From: Pseudidiomarina sediminum DSM 21906
Lineage (GTDB): Bacteria; Pseudomonadota; Gammaproteobacteria; Enterobacterales; Alteromonadaceae
Direction: 5' to 3'
Assembly: GCF_000423165.1 (NCBI RefSeq)
Contig: NZ_KE383983.1
Span: 62,001 to 126,000 of the forward strand
Length of the DNA: 64,000 nucleotides
The position numbers were made by a program, and so were the translations under genes. Below are positions 1 to 10,199 of this stretch, in pieces. The notes beneath the pieces are model-generated. The model did not search any database. It was not told where the DNA came from and was given only the letters and a program-made list of their open reading frames with translations. Numbering within the stretch: position 1 is the first letter of the stretch; every line of letters begins with the position of its first letter.

Positions 1-575
1 TGTAGGGTGTTTACCACAGTGCCTGCGACCGTCATTTCAGCAAAGACACCGGCGATGTAAAATGGCAACAATGGAATGATCACGCGACCGAGCAGCCACT
101 CGATGATGTCACGTCCTTGATCAGAGACTTGCTTGAGTTGTTGGGCTTGGGTGACGGTAATCCCTAAACCAAAAATGAATGCCAATACCAATGCTGTCAT
201 GATGCCGAATACAGGTGGCAAATCGAGCATGAGGAATGGTTCGAGTACGGTACCTGTCGCGTCTTGTACTCCGCCCTCGACTTTACGTAACAGGGGAACC
301 ACCAAACTAGCAACAAAGTAAGCTAAAGTACCCGCGAGTACCGTTGAAAGGTACGCGATAGAGAGGGTTTTGCCGAGTAACTTTCCGGAGTTGCGTGGTA
401 AACCAGCGATACCACTGGTGATAAAAAATAAAATCAGCAGGGGAATGGTAAAGAATAGCAACTGACCGAACAATTCTTTAAAGGTAAGCAGCAGTTGTGA
501 CACCCAGTGAGGGGTGTAAAGGCCAACCAGCACGCCTCCAATAATACCCAAAACAAGTTTGATAATGAGACCCAT
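1..575 (-). CDS. Dicarboxylate/amino acid:cation symporter (DAACS family), N-terminal part
   Basis: The reading frame is open from the ATG at 575 to the window edge, giving 191 codons of the N-terminus. The C-terminal part, including the substrate-binding hairpins, is outside the window. The visible part has at least four hydrophobic segments: near residues 1-20, 35-55, 70-95 and 125-145. The phrase LLFFTIPLLILFFITSGIAG is typical of sodium- or proton-coupled glutamate/aspartate/dicarboxylate carriers of the SDF family, which act in the inner membrane. The substrate cannot be told from this part. It lies 98 bases beyond the stop of the TetR gene on the same strand and probably has its own promoter there. 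Confidence 0.8.
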   Translation of the reverse strand, partial: MGLIIKLVLGIIGGVLVGLYTPHWVSQLLLTFKELFGQLLFFTIPLLILFFITSGIAGLPRNSGKLLGKTLSIAYLSTVLAGTLAYFVASLVVPLLRKVEGGVQDATGTVLEPFLMLDLPPVFGIMTALVLAFIFGLGITVTQAQQLKQVSDQGRDIIEWLLGRVIIPLLPFYIAGVFAEMTVAGTVVNTL

Positions 576-673
576 AGTCGATGCTTCTCTTGTCGATGTC
601 TAGTTATAAGTAGACGCTATTCTACCTATTTTCTAGTGGGTCTTCACTGTCTGTTGGCGTGCTGAGTGGTTGG

Positions 674-1246
674 TTAACCTTTTAATTGGCAACAGAGTAA
701 GTCTTCTATCGCTCGGCGAGCCTCTGCAGGTTTAACACGCGACTCGTTGATCATCGCTGCGATACCTTCAATGGCGCCGAAGATCGCAGCCATACGCAGT
801 GGCGATAACAGTTCGCGTTGTGCGACAAAAGGACGGAACACATCACTCAATACGTCGCAGAAAAAATCGCGGATGACACGGCGAATATGGCGATGATCGG
901 GATAGGCCATAAGGGCGAACACCACTTCTTCATATTCGCGGCCGTTTTGCTGCACACACTCAAGGTAAGCTTCAGTGAAAAGTTGAACAGCTTCGTCGAA
1001 ACTTTTCGCTTGGTGTTCAATTTTGGCATTCATGGTGTCGACAAATAGTTTGTCACAGCGCTTGTAGATGGCGTGTAGCAAACTTTGTCGGGTGGCAAAG
1101 TGGTTATAAGTAATAGGTTTAGTTACCCCCGCGGCCTGCGCGAGGGTAATGAGTGTAAGGGCTTCTGTCCCTTTATCTCGGATGATTTGGGTTGCCACGT
1201 CCAGCAGTTGATCGCGGCGGGCATCCTTGGTCAGTCGAGTGGTCAC
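674..1246 (-). CDS. TetR/AcrR family transcriptional regulator
   Basis: This 190-residue protein starts at a GTG with a GGAG ribosome-binding site about 8 bases upstream. Residues 10-57 form the typical TetR helix-turn-helix (TLITLAQAAGVTKPITYNHF, then LLHAIYKRCDKLF), followed by an all-helical ligand-binding domain. It sits 12 bases downstream of the AhpD-like gene and is probably co-transcribed with it. The shared leader contains two copies of a GTTACC-AAA-GGTAAC type palindrome (1861-1917), a plausible autoregulatory operator. The inducer is unknown. The association with a peroxidase-like partner suggests response to an oxidant or toxic organic compound, which is inference only. Confidence 0.85.
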   Translation of the reverse strand: MTTRLTKDARRDQLLDVATQIIRDKGTEALTLITLAQAAGVTKPITYNHFATRQSLLHAIYKRCDKLFVDTMNAKIEHQAKSFDEAVQLFTEAYLECVQQNGREYEEVVFALMAYPDHRHIRRVIRDFFCDVLSDVFRPFVAQRELLSPLRMAAIFGAIEGIAAMINESRVKPAEARRAIEDLLCCQLKG

Positions 1247-1258
1247 GTTATTCTCCAG

Positions 1259-1804
1259 TTAGCGTTGTGCTAGCGGAACTTTTGGGAAATCAATCTTCGT
1301 TTGCACGATATTGTTAACCCAATTGCTAAAGGTATTAAGTACCGTCCACGCCGCAATTTGGATCAATTTTTGTTCAGTAATGCCGGCGTCGTAGGCATCT
1401 CGTTTATCTTGTTCGTCCAGATGACCTTGTTTTTCAAGCAATTGTTCAACGATGTTAAGAAGAGCTTGTTCGTAAGAATCAGCGGCTTTCCCAAGCTGTG
1501 CTTGCGCACACTCTTCTTGACTCAGTCCCGCGCGTTTCGCCGAGAAGGTGTGGCCGCTGACACAATAATGACATCCGTTGTAATTGGCAACAGCAAGTGA
1601 GATGAGTTCACGTTGACGCTCATCCAGTTGGCCATGTGTTTCGATCGATTTCACAAAGTCGAGGTAGCCAGTTAATGAGCCACCATCGATACCGAGTGCG
1701 GCAAAAAAGTTGGGTACCATACCGTATTGGTCTTTGAAATTCTTTAGGATAGGTGCGGCGATGGCGTCGGCGGTGTCGATGGTACGTAAGTTAAGTTCAA
1801 GCAT
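1259..1804 (-). CDS. AhpD-fold carboxymuconolactone decarboxylase / peroxidase-related protein
   Basis: This 181-residue protein belongs to the carboxymuconolactone decarboxylase/AhpD superfamily. The redox motif Cys-His-Tyr-Cys with a following His (C78, C81, H85) matches the CxxC-x3-H active site of alkylhydroperoxidase AhpD-like enzymes, which reduce peroxides with thiol electrons. The start at 1804 is preferred because a GGAG site lies 7 bases upstream and the family alignment begins with LELNLRTIDTADA. A 25-residue longer frame would run into the operator-like palindromes. It is the first gene of a two-gene unit with the TetR regulator. The actual substrate cannot be read from sequence. 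Confidence 0.82.
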   Translation of the reverse strand: MLELNLRTIDTADAIAAPILKNFKDQYGMVPNFFAALGIDGGSLTGYLDFVKSIETHGQLDERQRELISLAVANYNGCHYCVSGHTFSAKRAGLSQEECAQAQLGKAADSYEQALLNIVEQLLEKQGHLDEQDKRDAYDAGITEQKLIQIAAWTVLNTFSNWVNNIVQTKIDFPKVPLAQR

Positions 1805-1860
1805 GCAAAGCTCCGTTACTGCAACTAAACAAAGCCTTGAGAGGCATTGTTTTTTATGAA

Positions 1861-1917
1861 GGATAAGTTCTGTTACCAAAGGTAACTTAATCTAAGTATA
1901 CCTTTGGTAACTTATCC
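1861..1917. promoter_or_regulatory. Double palindrome, probable TetR operator
   Basis: The sequence GTTACCAAAGGTAAC (1872-1886) is followed 12 bases later by TACCTTTGGTAAC (1899-1911). The two are oriented so that the block reads similarly on both strands, and it is framed by GGATAAG (1861-1867) and CTTATCC (1911-1917). It lies 57 bases upstream of the AhpD-like start codon and upstream of the TetR gene in the same unit. TetR proteins bind 15-bp-type palindromes in such positions, so autoregulation is the simplest reading. Binding is inferred. Confidence 0.6.
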
Positions 1918-1949
1918 GTCAAGAGTAACTTTAGCTTTGTCTAAATTAT

Positions 1950-3968
1950 TTAGGGTAAGCGACCTGCGAACTCTCTTATAAAGCTTTCTTGTCGGTGTTT
2001 GACTTGAAGATCGTAACGTCGGTTCGCTGTTAGCGGGACCTCAATTGCTTGATTCATTGGAAGCGTCTGAAAAGACGCGCCGCAATGGCTACGGTACAGC
2101 AGTTCTGGTGTTTGCGTGAACAATTGCACACTATTGCGCTGGCGCTTTAGGCTGATGTGATGAGCCATGTCTTGCTGGCCTTGTAGACGGCGATGGAAGC
2201 CTTCTGGCCCCATCAATTGTAGATCGTAGTGACCTTGATGGTAGGCATAACTTACCTGTAATTGTTGGTGTCCCGCAACAGTGTAGCGGCGTGGTACGGC
2301 ATCAAGATTAAGGCGATCATAGATATGAATGACGACTGCACGTGCAGTCGTGTTGCGTAGAGTTAGCTGGAAGCTGTCACCGCATTGTTGCTTATCTTCC
2401 TCGACAACCTCAATGTTATACAAGCAGGGGCGATGCGGCTTTTCTCCAGGTTCTTGCTGAAAGTGCGATGGTGTTGATGGGATCGGTGGTACCGTGCGCC
2501 CGTCTAGTTGTCCTGCCCGCAGTGCGTCTTGATAAGGCTCGGGGAGATGAGGAAAAGCATCCTTGTTTGGATTTACAAAGTCAAAAGCACTCATAAAGTC
2601 GCCACAGACTGCACGTCGCCATGGACTAATATTTGGCTCGGCGACCCCAAAGCGCAGTTCAAGGAAACGAATGACCGAGGTGTGGTCCATCACTTCGGAA
2701 CAGACATTGCCACCACGACTCCAAGGCGACACTACATAAGCAGGGACACGGGGGCCAAGGCCATAAGGCTGGCCGATTAAGGCATCACGTTCTTTGCCTT
2801 GATTATCAGATTTAGTTCGATGGTATTCGCCGGTGGTTGCGACCTGTGAGTGACCAAAGTAGTGACCAGGGCGATGTGGATCGGGTGAAGGCGGTGCTGG
2901 GGGCGGTACGTGATCAAAAAAGCCGTCGTTCTCATCAAACATGATAAACACTACGGTTTTTGCCCAAACCTCTGGATTAGACGTCAGTGCTTCGAGCATT
3001 TCTGCGGTATAAGCAGCACCTTGCGCTGGACTCGACGGACCCGGATGCTCAGAGCCCTCAGCGGTCGCAATAATATAGGAGACCGCCGGTAATCTATCGG
3101 CCATAACATCTTGTTTCAGGTGCGCCAAGGTACGGGTGGTCAATGCGCGCTGGCGGAGATCGTTCGCCTCATCTTTTGCGGCAGCGTTGCGGTAACTTTG
3201 AAAGCCCACCAATGGATTATCGGTAAAGTTGTCCTGCATATCTTGATAAATGGTCCACTCGATGCCGGCTTTTGATAGGCGCTCAGGGTAGGTTGCCCAA
3301 TGGTAACTGTCAGGATCGCCGCCGTCGCTAGCTAAGCGGTCATGACTATTGCCGACGGCAGGGCCACCATGTTTGGCTTGGCCATCGTTGGTGCCTGACC
3401 AGAGAAAGAGGCGGTTGGGGTTGGTGCCACCTTGGAAGGAGCAATGGTAAGCGTCACACAAGGTGAAGGCATTCGCGAGGGCGAACTGAAACGGAATATC
3501 CTGTTGTTCAAAGTAGCCCATTGAGTGCAATTGTTTGGCATTTGGCCATTGATCCATGCGCCCATTGTCCCAGGCGTACTGAGCGTCAGGCCAAGCGTGC
3601 GGTGTACCTTCGACGCGCATGTGTGCGAAGTTCTGCTGGGTATTTAATGGAAAGGGTGTGATCAGCTCAGGCCCTTGGTGTTGGCTATTGAGCTGCGTAA
3701 AGACGTTGCGCTTTGGATAAGATGCTAACGGCCGCGCTGGCGCCGGGTATGGGTCTGAAAAGCCGCGAACACCTGGCATAGTGCCAAAATAATGATCGAA
3801 CGAGCGGTTTTCCTGCATCAGGATCACAACGTGTTCAACGTCTTCAATGCTGCGATGCTGAACGCGAGCTGGTAAGCTTAAAGCCCGCACAATTTGTGGG
3901 TAGAGCAAGGTAGCTCCAGCCACTGCCGTACTACCTTTTAAAAACTGTCGCCGTGTGAGTCCAGCCAT
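1950..3968 (-). CDS. Tat-exported phospholipase C / phosphoesterase family protein
   Basis: This 672-residue protein resembles non-haemolytic/haemolytic phospholipase C (PlcN/PlcH family), which cleaves phosphocholine or related head groups from phospholipids outside the cytoplasm. It starts with a twin-arginine signal (T-R-R-Q-F-L-K-G at residues 5-12, then a hydrophobic stretch to about residue 30). The phosphoesterase core carries the MQENRSFDHYFG motif near residues 51-62 with a conserved Asn-Arg-Ser, and FDENDGFFDHVPPP near residue 355. The C-terminal 170 residues look like the two small domains (DUF756 type) of bacterial phospholipase C. The length fits the family. Substrate choice is not readable. 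It could supply phosphate from lipids. Confidence 0.85.
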   Translation of the reverse strand: MAGLTRRQFLKGSTAVAGATLLYPQIVRALSLPARVQHRSIEDVEHVVILMQENRSFDHYFGTMPGVRGFSDPYPAPARPLASYPKRNVFTQLNSQHQGPELITPFPLNTQQNFAHMRVEGTPHAWPDAQYAWDNGRMDQWPNAKQLHSMGYFEQQDIPFQFALANAFTLCDAYHCSFQGGTNPNRLFLWSGTNDGQAKHGGPAVGNSHDRLASDGGDPDSYHWATYPERLSKAGIEWTIYQDMQDNFTDNPLVGFQSYRNAAAKDEANDLRQRALTTRTLAHLKQDVMADRLPAVSYIIATAEGSEHPGPSSPAQGAAYTAEMLEALTSNPEVWAKTVVFIMFDENDGFFDHVPPPAPPSPDPHRPGHYFGHSQVATTGEYHRTKSDNQGKERDALIGQPYGLGPRVPAYVVSPWSRGGNVCSEVMDHTSVIRFLELRFGVAEPNISPWRRAVCGDFMSAFDFVNPNKDAFPHLPEPYQDALRAGQLDGRTVPPIPSTPSHFQQEPGEKPHRPCLYNIEVVEEDKQQCGDSFQLTLRNTTARAVVIHIYDRLNLDAVPRRYTVAGHQQLQVSYAYHQGHYDLQLMGPEGFHRRLQGQQDMAHHISLKRQRNSVQLFTQTPELLYRSHCGASFQTLPMNQAIEVPLTANRRYDLQVKHRQESFIREFAGRLP

Positions 3969-4058
3969 CTGTGGTTATCCTTATTCGCGTCCCAATGTTG
4001 GGCGCGGAGGCTAACTGATAAATGTGGCAGGGCGATGACGGTTAGATTATTTCACCTG

Positions 4059-4625
4059 TTATTGGTACTCTGCTTCCCACAGCGAGAGTGGTTCTGCTGC
4101 GCACCATTGCCAGAATTTTTGTTCAACTAAGTCACTTGCCTCAGCAGCATCTCGTCCTTCAAACAAGCGCCAGTTTTCCTCTGCTGATTCCAGGGCATAA
4201 CGTCTTAAGTGACCTGTGAGGTTTTCGAAATCGGCTGTTCCGAGACCAAACATACTGCCGTCTTTAAAATATTCCCATGGCATCTGCTGCTCAGGCTTTC
4301 GTTGATGATTTTGGAAGAAGGCTTCGCTGTAGATGCTAGCCGATTGACTTACATAGCTGCAGTCATTCCAACGTTGGCAGCGAAAGTAATACTCATCGTC
4401 CTCGGCCTCGGAAGCGCTGGTTAGCTCTTGATAGGGACAACCTTTTTGCCAAGGTTTCTCGATATCTGTTTCGGCCAAACGCTGTTTGGCGAGCGCGATA
4501 TCTTCAGGCGTTGGGAAACTTTCCATCAGGACATCATATGCGTCAGCCAGTACCGTAGAGGTCGTTCCTAAGAGAAATAAACCCATTGCGGTGCGGGTGT
4601 ACGCTGATTTTGTGAACGATGACAT
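4059..4625 (-). CDS. Unrecognised exported protein
   Basis: This 188-residue protein does not match a family I know. Residues 1-27 look like a Sec signal peptide ending in VLA-DAYD, so the mature protein should be periplasmic. It has four cysteines (in GCPYQE, FRCQRW, DCSYV and WCAAE) that could form two disulfides, and it is rich in Trp, Tyr, Glu and Phe. It lies between the phospholipase gene and mnmE on the same strand, with 90- and 51-base gaps, so it may have its own promoter or follow mnmE. A role in cell-envelope function is guesswork. Confidence 0.6.
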   Translation of the reverse strand: MSSFTKSAYTRTAMGLFLLGTTSTVLADAYDVLMESFPTPEDIALAKQRLAETDIEKPWQKGCPYQELTSASEAEDDEYYFRCQRWNDCSYVSQSASIYSEAFFQNHQRKPEQQMPWEYFKDGSMFGLGTADFENLTGHLRRYALESAEENWRLFEGRDAAEASDLVEQKFWQWCAAEPLSLWEAEYQ

Positions 4626-4676
4626 GCTACAGCTCCCTAGAAGACGAAATTATCATGTTGTTTCGGTTGAACGGAT

Positions 4677-6050
4677 TTACTTGCCGATACAGAAGGAGCC
4701 GAAGATTTTGCCGAGTAGGTCGTCAGAGGTAAATTCTCCGGTGATTTCGTTCAAATGTTGCTGGGTGAGACGTAGCTCTTCAGCAAGAATTTCGCCAGCA
4801 ACATGTTGTTCTAGTGCGTCTTGACCAGTAAGTAAGTGCTCACGTGCTTTTTCAAGAGCGGTCAAATGACGACGGCGCGCCATGAAGCTGCCTTCGCTGG
4901 TGGCTTGATAGCCGACACACTGTTTGAGGTGGTCACGCAGTAACTCAACACCATGGCCTGTTTTTGCCGAAAGGTGCAGCACTGGAATGCCAGAAATAGT
5001 CTCGATTTGCACGGGTTCTTCGTTTAAATCCACTTTGTTGCGGATCACCGTGTAAGGTAATTCGGCAGGAAGCTGCTCGAAGAATTCCGGCCAAATATCG
5101 GCAGGGTGGACGGCTTGGGTTTCTGTGGCATCAACCATGAACAACACACGGTCGGCACCGTGGATTTCATCCCACGCCCTCTGAATACCTATTTGTTCGA
5201 CTTCATCAGGGCTTTCGCGCAAACCGGCTGTGTCGATGATATGCAGTGGCATGCCATCAATTTGGATGTGCTCGCGCAAGACGTCGCGGGTGGTGCCCGC
5301 AATAGAAGTAACAATAGCTGATTCGCGACCGGCGAGGGCATTCAATAGGCTTGATTTACCGGCGTTCGGACGCCCTGCAATCACTACTTTCATCCCTTCG
5401 CGTAGCAACGAGCCTTGCTTGGCCTGCACCATGACCTGCTGCATATGGTCGACGATAGCTTCGAGATCACTCGCTACTTTACCGTCACTGAGAAAGTCGA
5501 TTTCTTCATCGGGGAAGTCAATCGCAGCCTCGACGTACATACGCAATTGAATCACAGCATCGACTAAGGTATCGATTTCATGAGAGAAACCGCCCTGTAG
5601 GCTCTGTAAGGCGGCTTTCGCGGCCTGTTCAGAGGTGGTGTCGATGAGATCAGCAATGGCTTCTGCCTGGGTTAAATCGAGCTTGTCGTTGAGAAACGCA
5701 CGCTCACTGAATTCACCCGGGCGAGCTGGACGAATGCCCGGTAAGTCGAGAATGGCTTTAATGATCATATCAATGAGAACAGGGCCACCGTGACCCTGTA
5801 ACTCAAGTACATCTTCGCCGGTAAATGAGTTAGGACCGGCAAAAAACAGCGCTATACCCTCATCAAGCAACTGTCCGTGTGCATCATGAAAGGGCACGTA
5901 TTCGGCTTTGCGAGGCGGGGGGCAGTGGCCAATTAAGACATCGGCCACCTGACGCGCTGCAGGTCCGCTAACGCGAACAATACCAACGCCACCGCGACCG
6001 GGTGGCGTTGCTTGAGCAACAATAGTGTCATTACTCAGTTCGAGACTCAT
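4677..6050 (-). CDS. mnmE: tRNA uridine-5-carboxymethylaminomethyl modification GTPase MnmE
   Basis: This 457-residue protein is MnmE (TrmE). With MnmG it modifies U34 of tRNAs that read two-fold degenerate codons. The N-terminal folate-binding domain ([15 protein letters not shown]) is followed by a helical domain carrying a G domain with G1 GRPNAGKSS near residue 226, the TTRD switch, a DTAGLR G3 motif and NKVD. It ends in the family's F-C-I-G-K tail with the catalytic cysteine. The start overlaps the yidC stop by four bases, placing it at the end of the rpmH-rnpA-yidD-yidC-mnmE series. Its partner mnmG is not in the window. Confidence 0.97.
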   Translation of the reverse strand: MSLELSNDTIVAQATPPGRGGVGIVRVSGPAARQVADVLIGHCPPPRKAEYVPFHDAHGQLLDEGIALFFAGPNSFTGEDVLELQGHGGPVLIDMIIKAILDLPGIRPARPGEFSERAFLNDKLDLTQAEAIADLIDTTSEQAAKAALQSLQGGFSHEIDTLVDAVIQLRMYVEAAIDFPDEEIDFLSDGKVASDLEAIVDHMQQVMVQAKQGSLLREGMKVVIAGRPNAGKSSLLNALAGRESAIVTSIAGTTRDVLREHIQIDGMPLHIIDTAGLRESPDEVEQIGIQRAWDEIHGADRVLFMVDATETQAVHPADIWPEFFEQLPAELPYTVIRNKVDLNEEPVQIETISGIPVLHLSAKTGHGVELLRDHLKQCVGYQATSEGSFMARRRHLTALEKAREHLLTGQDALEQHVAGEILAEELRLTQQHLNEITGEFTSDDLLGKIFGSFCIGK

Positions 6051-7720
6051 TTTTTCTTACGACGCTCCATCATGCCTTTTTTCTCAAGGCCGCGGTAAAT
6101 CCATTGCATTTGACCGATAGTGATCAAGTTGTTACTCAACCAGTACAATACCAAGCCTGATGGGAACCACAGGAAGAATACGGTAAATACCACTGGCATG
6201 TACTGCATGATCTTCTGCTGCATCGGATCGGTACCCGGTGCTGGTTGCAAGCGTTGCATGAACCACATTGAGACACCCATCAAGAGTGGCAAGATGTAAT
6301 ACGGGTCTTTTGCTGATAAGTCATCGATCCAGAGGAATAGTGGCGCATGGCGAAGTTCCACGCTCTCCAACAGAACCCAGTACAGCGACAAGAAGATTGG
6401 CAGTTGCAGCAACATCGGTAAACAGCCGCCCAGCGGGTTTACTTTTTCTTCTTTGTAGAGCTTCATCATGGCTTGTGACATCTTCTGACGGTCTTCACCA
6501 TAACGCTCACGCAGCGCTTTCATCTTCGGCTGGATCATACGCATTTTCGCCATTGACACGTATTGTGCTTTGGTCAATGGGTACAAGGCAGCTTTGATGA
6601 TCACAGTCACCGCAATGATAGACAGACCCCAGTTAATTAAGAAGCTCTGTAAGAACTGCAATAACTTAAAGATTGGCTGTGCAAGCCACCACAAGAAGCC
6701 GTAATCGACAGTGAGATCAAGGTTATCAGCCACTAATGCCATGGCGTCTTGGTCTTTGGGACCAACAAAAAGCGTTGAGCGAATTTCAGCTTCGCTATTT
6801 GGTGCAATGGTTGCCGTCGGATAAATCACCCGCATTAGCGCTTGATTGCTGCCAAGAATGCTTGATGAAATTTGTTTGGTGCCATTACTACGTGGAATCC
6901 AGGCGCTGACAAAGTAGTGCTCAAGCATGGCAACCCAGCCAGTGTCAGTGGCACGACTTAGAGGCGCGTCACGCATGTCGTCAAACGAGTATTTTTCGTA
7001 GCGATCGTCGTCCCATGAGTAGGCGCCACCACGATAGGTTGGCATCATCATGTTGCCGCTCGACTCGGCAATCACTTGCTTTAACTGAGCGTAAAACTGT
7101 ACTTCTTTATGCGCACTTGCCGTGTTTTGAATGGTGTAAATCACGTCAATTGCGTATGAGCCTTTGTTTAGCACAAAGGTTTTAATGATTTTTGAGCCAT
7201 CTTCGAGGGTATAGGTGAGCGGCACTTCAATGCGGTCACCGGTCATTTCATAGGTGGTTTGCTCAGCATAGAACAGTGGGCGACCCGCCGAAGAGTCGGT
7301 GCCGTCTTTACCAATCAAGCCCGATTGCGCGATGTAGAGGTTCGCGGCATCGTCGTGCAAGAGCTCGAAACGCGCTTCAGAGTCTTGTTCACGCGCAAAT
7401 TGCAGCAATTGGGCGTTAACAACGTCACCGCCACGTAAGGCAATTTCGAGATCAAGTACGTCGGTTTTGATATGAATACGCGCGCTTTTCGATACTGAGT
7501 TCGCAGTTGGCGTATCACTTGGCGTTGCACTAGGTACACTGTCGTCACGCAAGCTAGGATCAGCAGTTGGAATACCACTATCTTGGGTATTCGGCGTTGA
7601 TTGTGTTGTTGTTTGTGCAGCTTTTTGCGTGCCTGGCGCCGTATCAATGACCCAGTTTTGATAGAGGAAAAAACTCACTACCAAAAAAGCAATAAACAAT
7701 ATAGAACGTGGCGAATTCAT
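6047..7720 (-). CDS. yidC: Membrane protein insertase YidC
   Basis: This 557-residue protein is YidC, which inserts and folds inner-membrane proteins alone or with SecYEG. It has an N-terminal membrane anchor (residues 7-24), a Thr/Ser/Pro-rich linker, the large periplasmic beta-sandwich domain (about 60-340), and the five-segment OxaA core from about 350 to 545. That core includes the hydrophilic groove region and [20 protein letters not shown]. The basic tail (MMERRKKK) is typical of the ribosome-facing end. The start overlaps the yidD stop by four bases and the stop overlaps mnmE by four bases, indicating a tightly coupled operon. Confidence 0.97.
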   Translation of the reverse strand: MNSPRSILFIAFLVVSFFLYQNWVIDTAPGTQKAAQTTTQSTPNTQDSGIPTADPSLRDDSVPSATPSDTPTANSVSKSARIHIKTDVLDLEIALRGGDVVNAQLLQFAREQDSEARFELLHDDAANLYIAQSGLIGKDGTDSSAGRPLFYAEQTTYEMTGDRIEVPLTYTLEDGSKIIKTFVLNKGSYAIDVIYTIQNTASAHKEVQFYAQLKQVIAESSGNMMMPTYRGGAYSWDDDRYEKYSFDDMRDAPLSRATDTGWVAMLEHYFVSAWIPRSNGTKQISSSILGSNQALMRVIYPTATIAPNSEAEIRSTLFVGPKDQDAMALVADNLDLTVDYGFLWWLAQPIFKLLQFLQSFLINWGLSIIAVTVIIKAALYPLTKAQYVSMAKMRMIQPKMKALRERYGEDRQKMSQAMMKLYKEEKVNPLGGCLPMLLQLPIFLSLYWVLLESVELRHAPLFLWIDDLSAKDPYYILPLLMGVSMWFMQRLQPAPGTDPMQQKIMQYMPVVFTVFFLWFPSGLVLYWLSNNLITIGQMQWIYRGLEKKGMMERRKKK

Positions 7721-8004
7721 AAGTCCTTCGTCTCTGTTTTACTTTCTTTCGTTGATTCCGATGCGCTGTTTTTCGTTGGCACCGGGTCGAAGCCGCCCGG
7801 ATGACCGGGATGGCATTTACTGATGCGTTTACTGGCAAGCCAGAAGCCCCGCATAATACCATGTTTTTGGATCGCTTCGATGGCGTATTGCGAGCAGGTG
7901 GGTTGAAACCTACAGCGCGGACCGAGCAGTGGACTTATGAACCACTGGTAGCATCGGATGCAGCCGATAGGTATTGCACGCAGCGCTTGCTTAATGTTCG
8001 CCAT
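7717..8004 (-). CDS. yidD: Membrane protein insertion efficiency factor YidD
   Basis: This 95-residue protein is YidD. It helps insertion of membrane proteins in association with YidC. It carries the family signature of an amphipathic N-terminus, then [31 protein letters not shown] and the conserved H-P-G-G-F-D-P-V motif. Its first 70 bases overlap the end of rnpA in another frame, a long-known arrangement in gammaproteobacteria that suggests translational coupling. The C-terminal Ser/Lys/Glu-rich tail is variable in the family. Confidence 0.95.
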   Translation of the reverse strand: MANIKQALRAIPIGCIRCYQWFISPLLGPRCRFQPTCSQYAIEAIQKHGIMRGFWLASKRISKCHPGHPGGFDPVPTKNSASESTKESKTETKDL

Positions 8005-8330
8005 AGATAATCGAGCCGTTGTTGCAAAACATCATTTTCAAGATCGGCAATACCGCTTTTTGCAATGACGATAATGTCGAATGGCGGTATTTTATGCTGT
8101 TTCAGCCGAAAATTCTCGCGAATCTTACGTTTAATTCGATTTCGGTCGACAGCACGCTTCGCACGTTTCTTGGAAATGGTGACGCCAATACGAGGATGAT
8201 CAAGTTGATTGGGGGTCGCAAGCATGGTGAGCTCAGCCGTGACAGCTTTCACCGGGGGATGATTAAAGACTTGCTGAAATTGAGCGGGAGTTAGCAGACG
8301 TAACTCCCGTCCATAGGAATACTGCTTCAA
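7935..8330 (-). CDS. rnpA: Ribonuclease P protein component
   Basis: This 131-residue basic protein is the RNase P protein subunit, which helps the catalytic RNA remove 5' leaders from tRNA precursors. The RNR motif is visible in [15 protein letters not shown] (R63, N64, R65). The start is a TTG at 8330 placed directly after the rpmH stop codon (TAA-TTG). It puts the same seven residues before RELRLLTP as in Escherichia coli RnpA, which supports this non-ATG start. No separate ribosome-binding site is evident, so translation probably depends on rpmH. It overlaps yidD by 70 bases. Confidence 0.95.
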   Translation of the reverse strand: MKQYSYGRELRLLTPAQFQQVFNHPPVKAVTAELTMLATPNQLDHPRIGVTISKKRAKRAVDRNRIKRKIRENFRLKQHKIPPFDIIVIAKSGIADLENDVLQQRLDYLWRTLSKRCVQYLSAASDATSGS

Positions 8331-8765
<435 letters not shown>

Positions 8766-10157
8766 GTGAGTAAATCGCTTTGGGAATATTGTACCGAACG
8801 CCTACAAAGCGAACTGTCGACACAGCACTATAATACTTGGATCCGCCCACTGCAGGCGGATCTCGCGGACGATACATTAACGCTCTATGCGCCCAATATG
8901 TACGTTGTCGACTGGGTCAAAGACAAATACCTAAATCTGATCAAAGATTACCTTGGTGAAGCAGTGAAAGACAAAGGTGCGCAGGCACCGAATGTCTCTT
9001 TTGCTGTGGGCGGTGTTAAGCGTAAAACTGAAGCGAGCGAGCGCGCCCCAAGTCCGGTGGAGCCTCGTCGTGCAGCGGTAGAGCGTCCTGTACGTCGTCA
9101 AAGCCCGTGGGACGAAGACACTCCTGCACCTGCCTTTGAAAGTAACATCCACCCAGAATATACCTTTGATAACTTTGTTGAAGGTAAATCGAACCAACTT
9201 GCCCGCGCTGCCGCGTCACAAGTCGCTGAAAACCCTGGTGGCGTGTATAACCCGTTGTTCGTTTACGGAGGCACGGGTCTTGGTAAAACGCACTTATTGC
9301 ACGCTGTTGGTAATGCGATTATGGCGAACAAAAAGGGCGCAAAGGTTTTTTACATGCGTGCTGAACGCTTCGTTCAAGACATGGTTAACGCGTTGAAAAA
9401 TAACTCAATTAACGAGTTTAAGCGGTATTATCGTTCGGTGGATGCCTTACTTATTGATGACATTCACTTCTTTGCCAATAAGAAAGGCTCTCAAGAAGAG
9501 TTTTTCCATACCTTTAATGCGTTATTGGAAGGTAATCAGCAGATCATTATGACCAGTGATCTCTACCCGAAAGAGATTGAAGGGGTAGAGGATCGCTTGC
9601 GCTCACGTTTTGGTTGGGGTCTAACCATCGCGATTGAACCGCCAGAGTTAGAAACCCGGGTTGCGATTCTTATTCGTAAGGCGCAAGAGCGAGGCATTAC
9701 GCTGCCACATGAAGTTGCGTTTTTCATTGCGAAGCGTTTGCGTTCCAACGTACGTGAACTTGAAGGCGCATTGAACCGCCTCGCTGCGAACGTGAATTTA
9801 ACGGGTCGTCAAATCACCATTGATTTTGTACGTGAAGCCTTACGTGATTTGATTGCAGCGCAAGAGAAGTTAGTTACTATAGACAATATTCAGAAGACAG
9901 TTGCTGAGTATTACAATATTAAGGTTGCAGATCTGTTGTCGAAACGTCGTACACGCTCTGTTACGCGTCCACGGCAACTGGCAATGGCGCTGGCGAAAGA
10001 GCTGACCAACCATAGCTTGCCGGAAATCGGTGATGCTTTTGGTGGTCGCGACCATACCACTGTCTTGCATGCGTGTCGTAAAATACAAACGTTAAAAGAC
10101 GCGCAACATGATATAAAAGAAGACTACAGAAATTTGATTCGGACTTTATCTGCCTAA
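8766..10157 (+). CDS. dnaA: Chromosomal replication initiator protein DnaA
   Basis: This 463-residue protein is DnaA, the ATPase that binds DnaA boxes and melts the origin. Domain I (residues 1-85) is followed by a variable Pro/Arg linker, the AAA+ domain with Walker A GGTGLGKT (168-175) and Walker B LLIDDIHF (228-235), and domain IV with the DNA-binding signature [15 protein letters not shown] near the end. The start is GTG, preceded by a GGAG-type site about five bases upstream. It heads the dnaA-dnaN-recF-gyrB series. The DnaA boxes upstream suggest autoregulation. Confidence 0.98.
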   Translation: MSKSLWEYCTERLQSELSTQHYNTWIRPLQADLADDTLTLYAPNMYVVDWVKDKYLNLIKDYLGEAVKDKGAQAPNVSFAVGGVKRKTEASERAPSPVEPRRAAVERPVRRQSPWDEDTPAPAFESNIHPEYTFDNFVEGKSNQLARAAASQVAENPGGVYNPLFVYGGTGLGKTHLLHAVGNAIMANKKGAKVFYMRAERFVQDMVNALKNNSINEFKRYYRSVDALLIDDIHFFANKKGSQEEFFHTFNALLEGNQQIIMTSDLYPKEIEGVEDRLRSRFGWGLTIAIEPPELETRVAILIRKAQERGITLPHEVAFFIAKRLRSNVRELEGALNRLAANVNLTGRQITIDFVREALRDLIAAQEKLVTIDNIQKTVAEYYNIKVADLLSKRRTRSVTRPRQLAMALAKELTNHSLPEIGDAFGGRDHTTVLHACRKIQTLKDAQHDIKEDYRNLIRTLSA

Positions 10158-10199
10158 GCGTAGGCTCATGGCACTAAGAATGAACATAGGGGAAACGGG

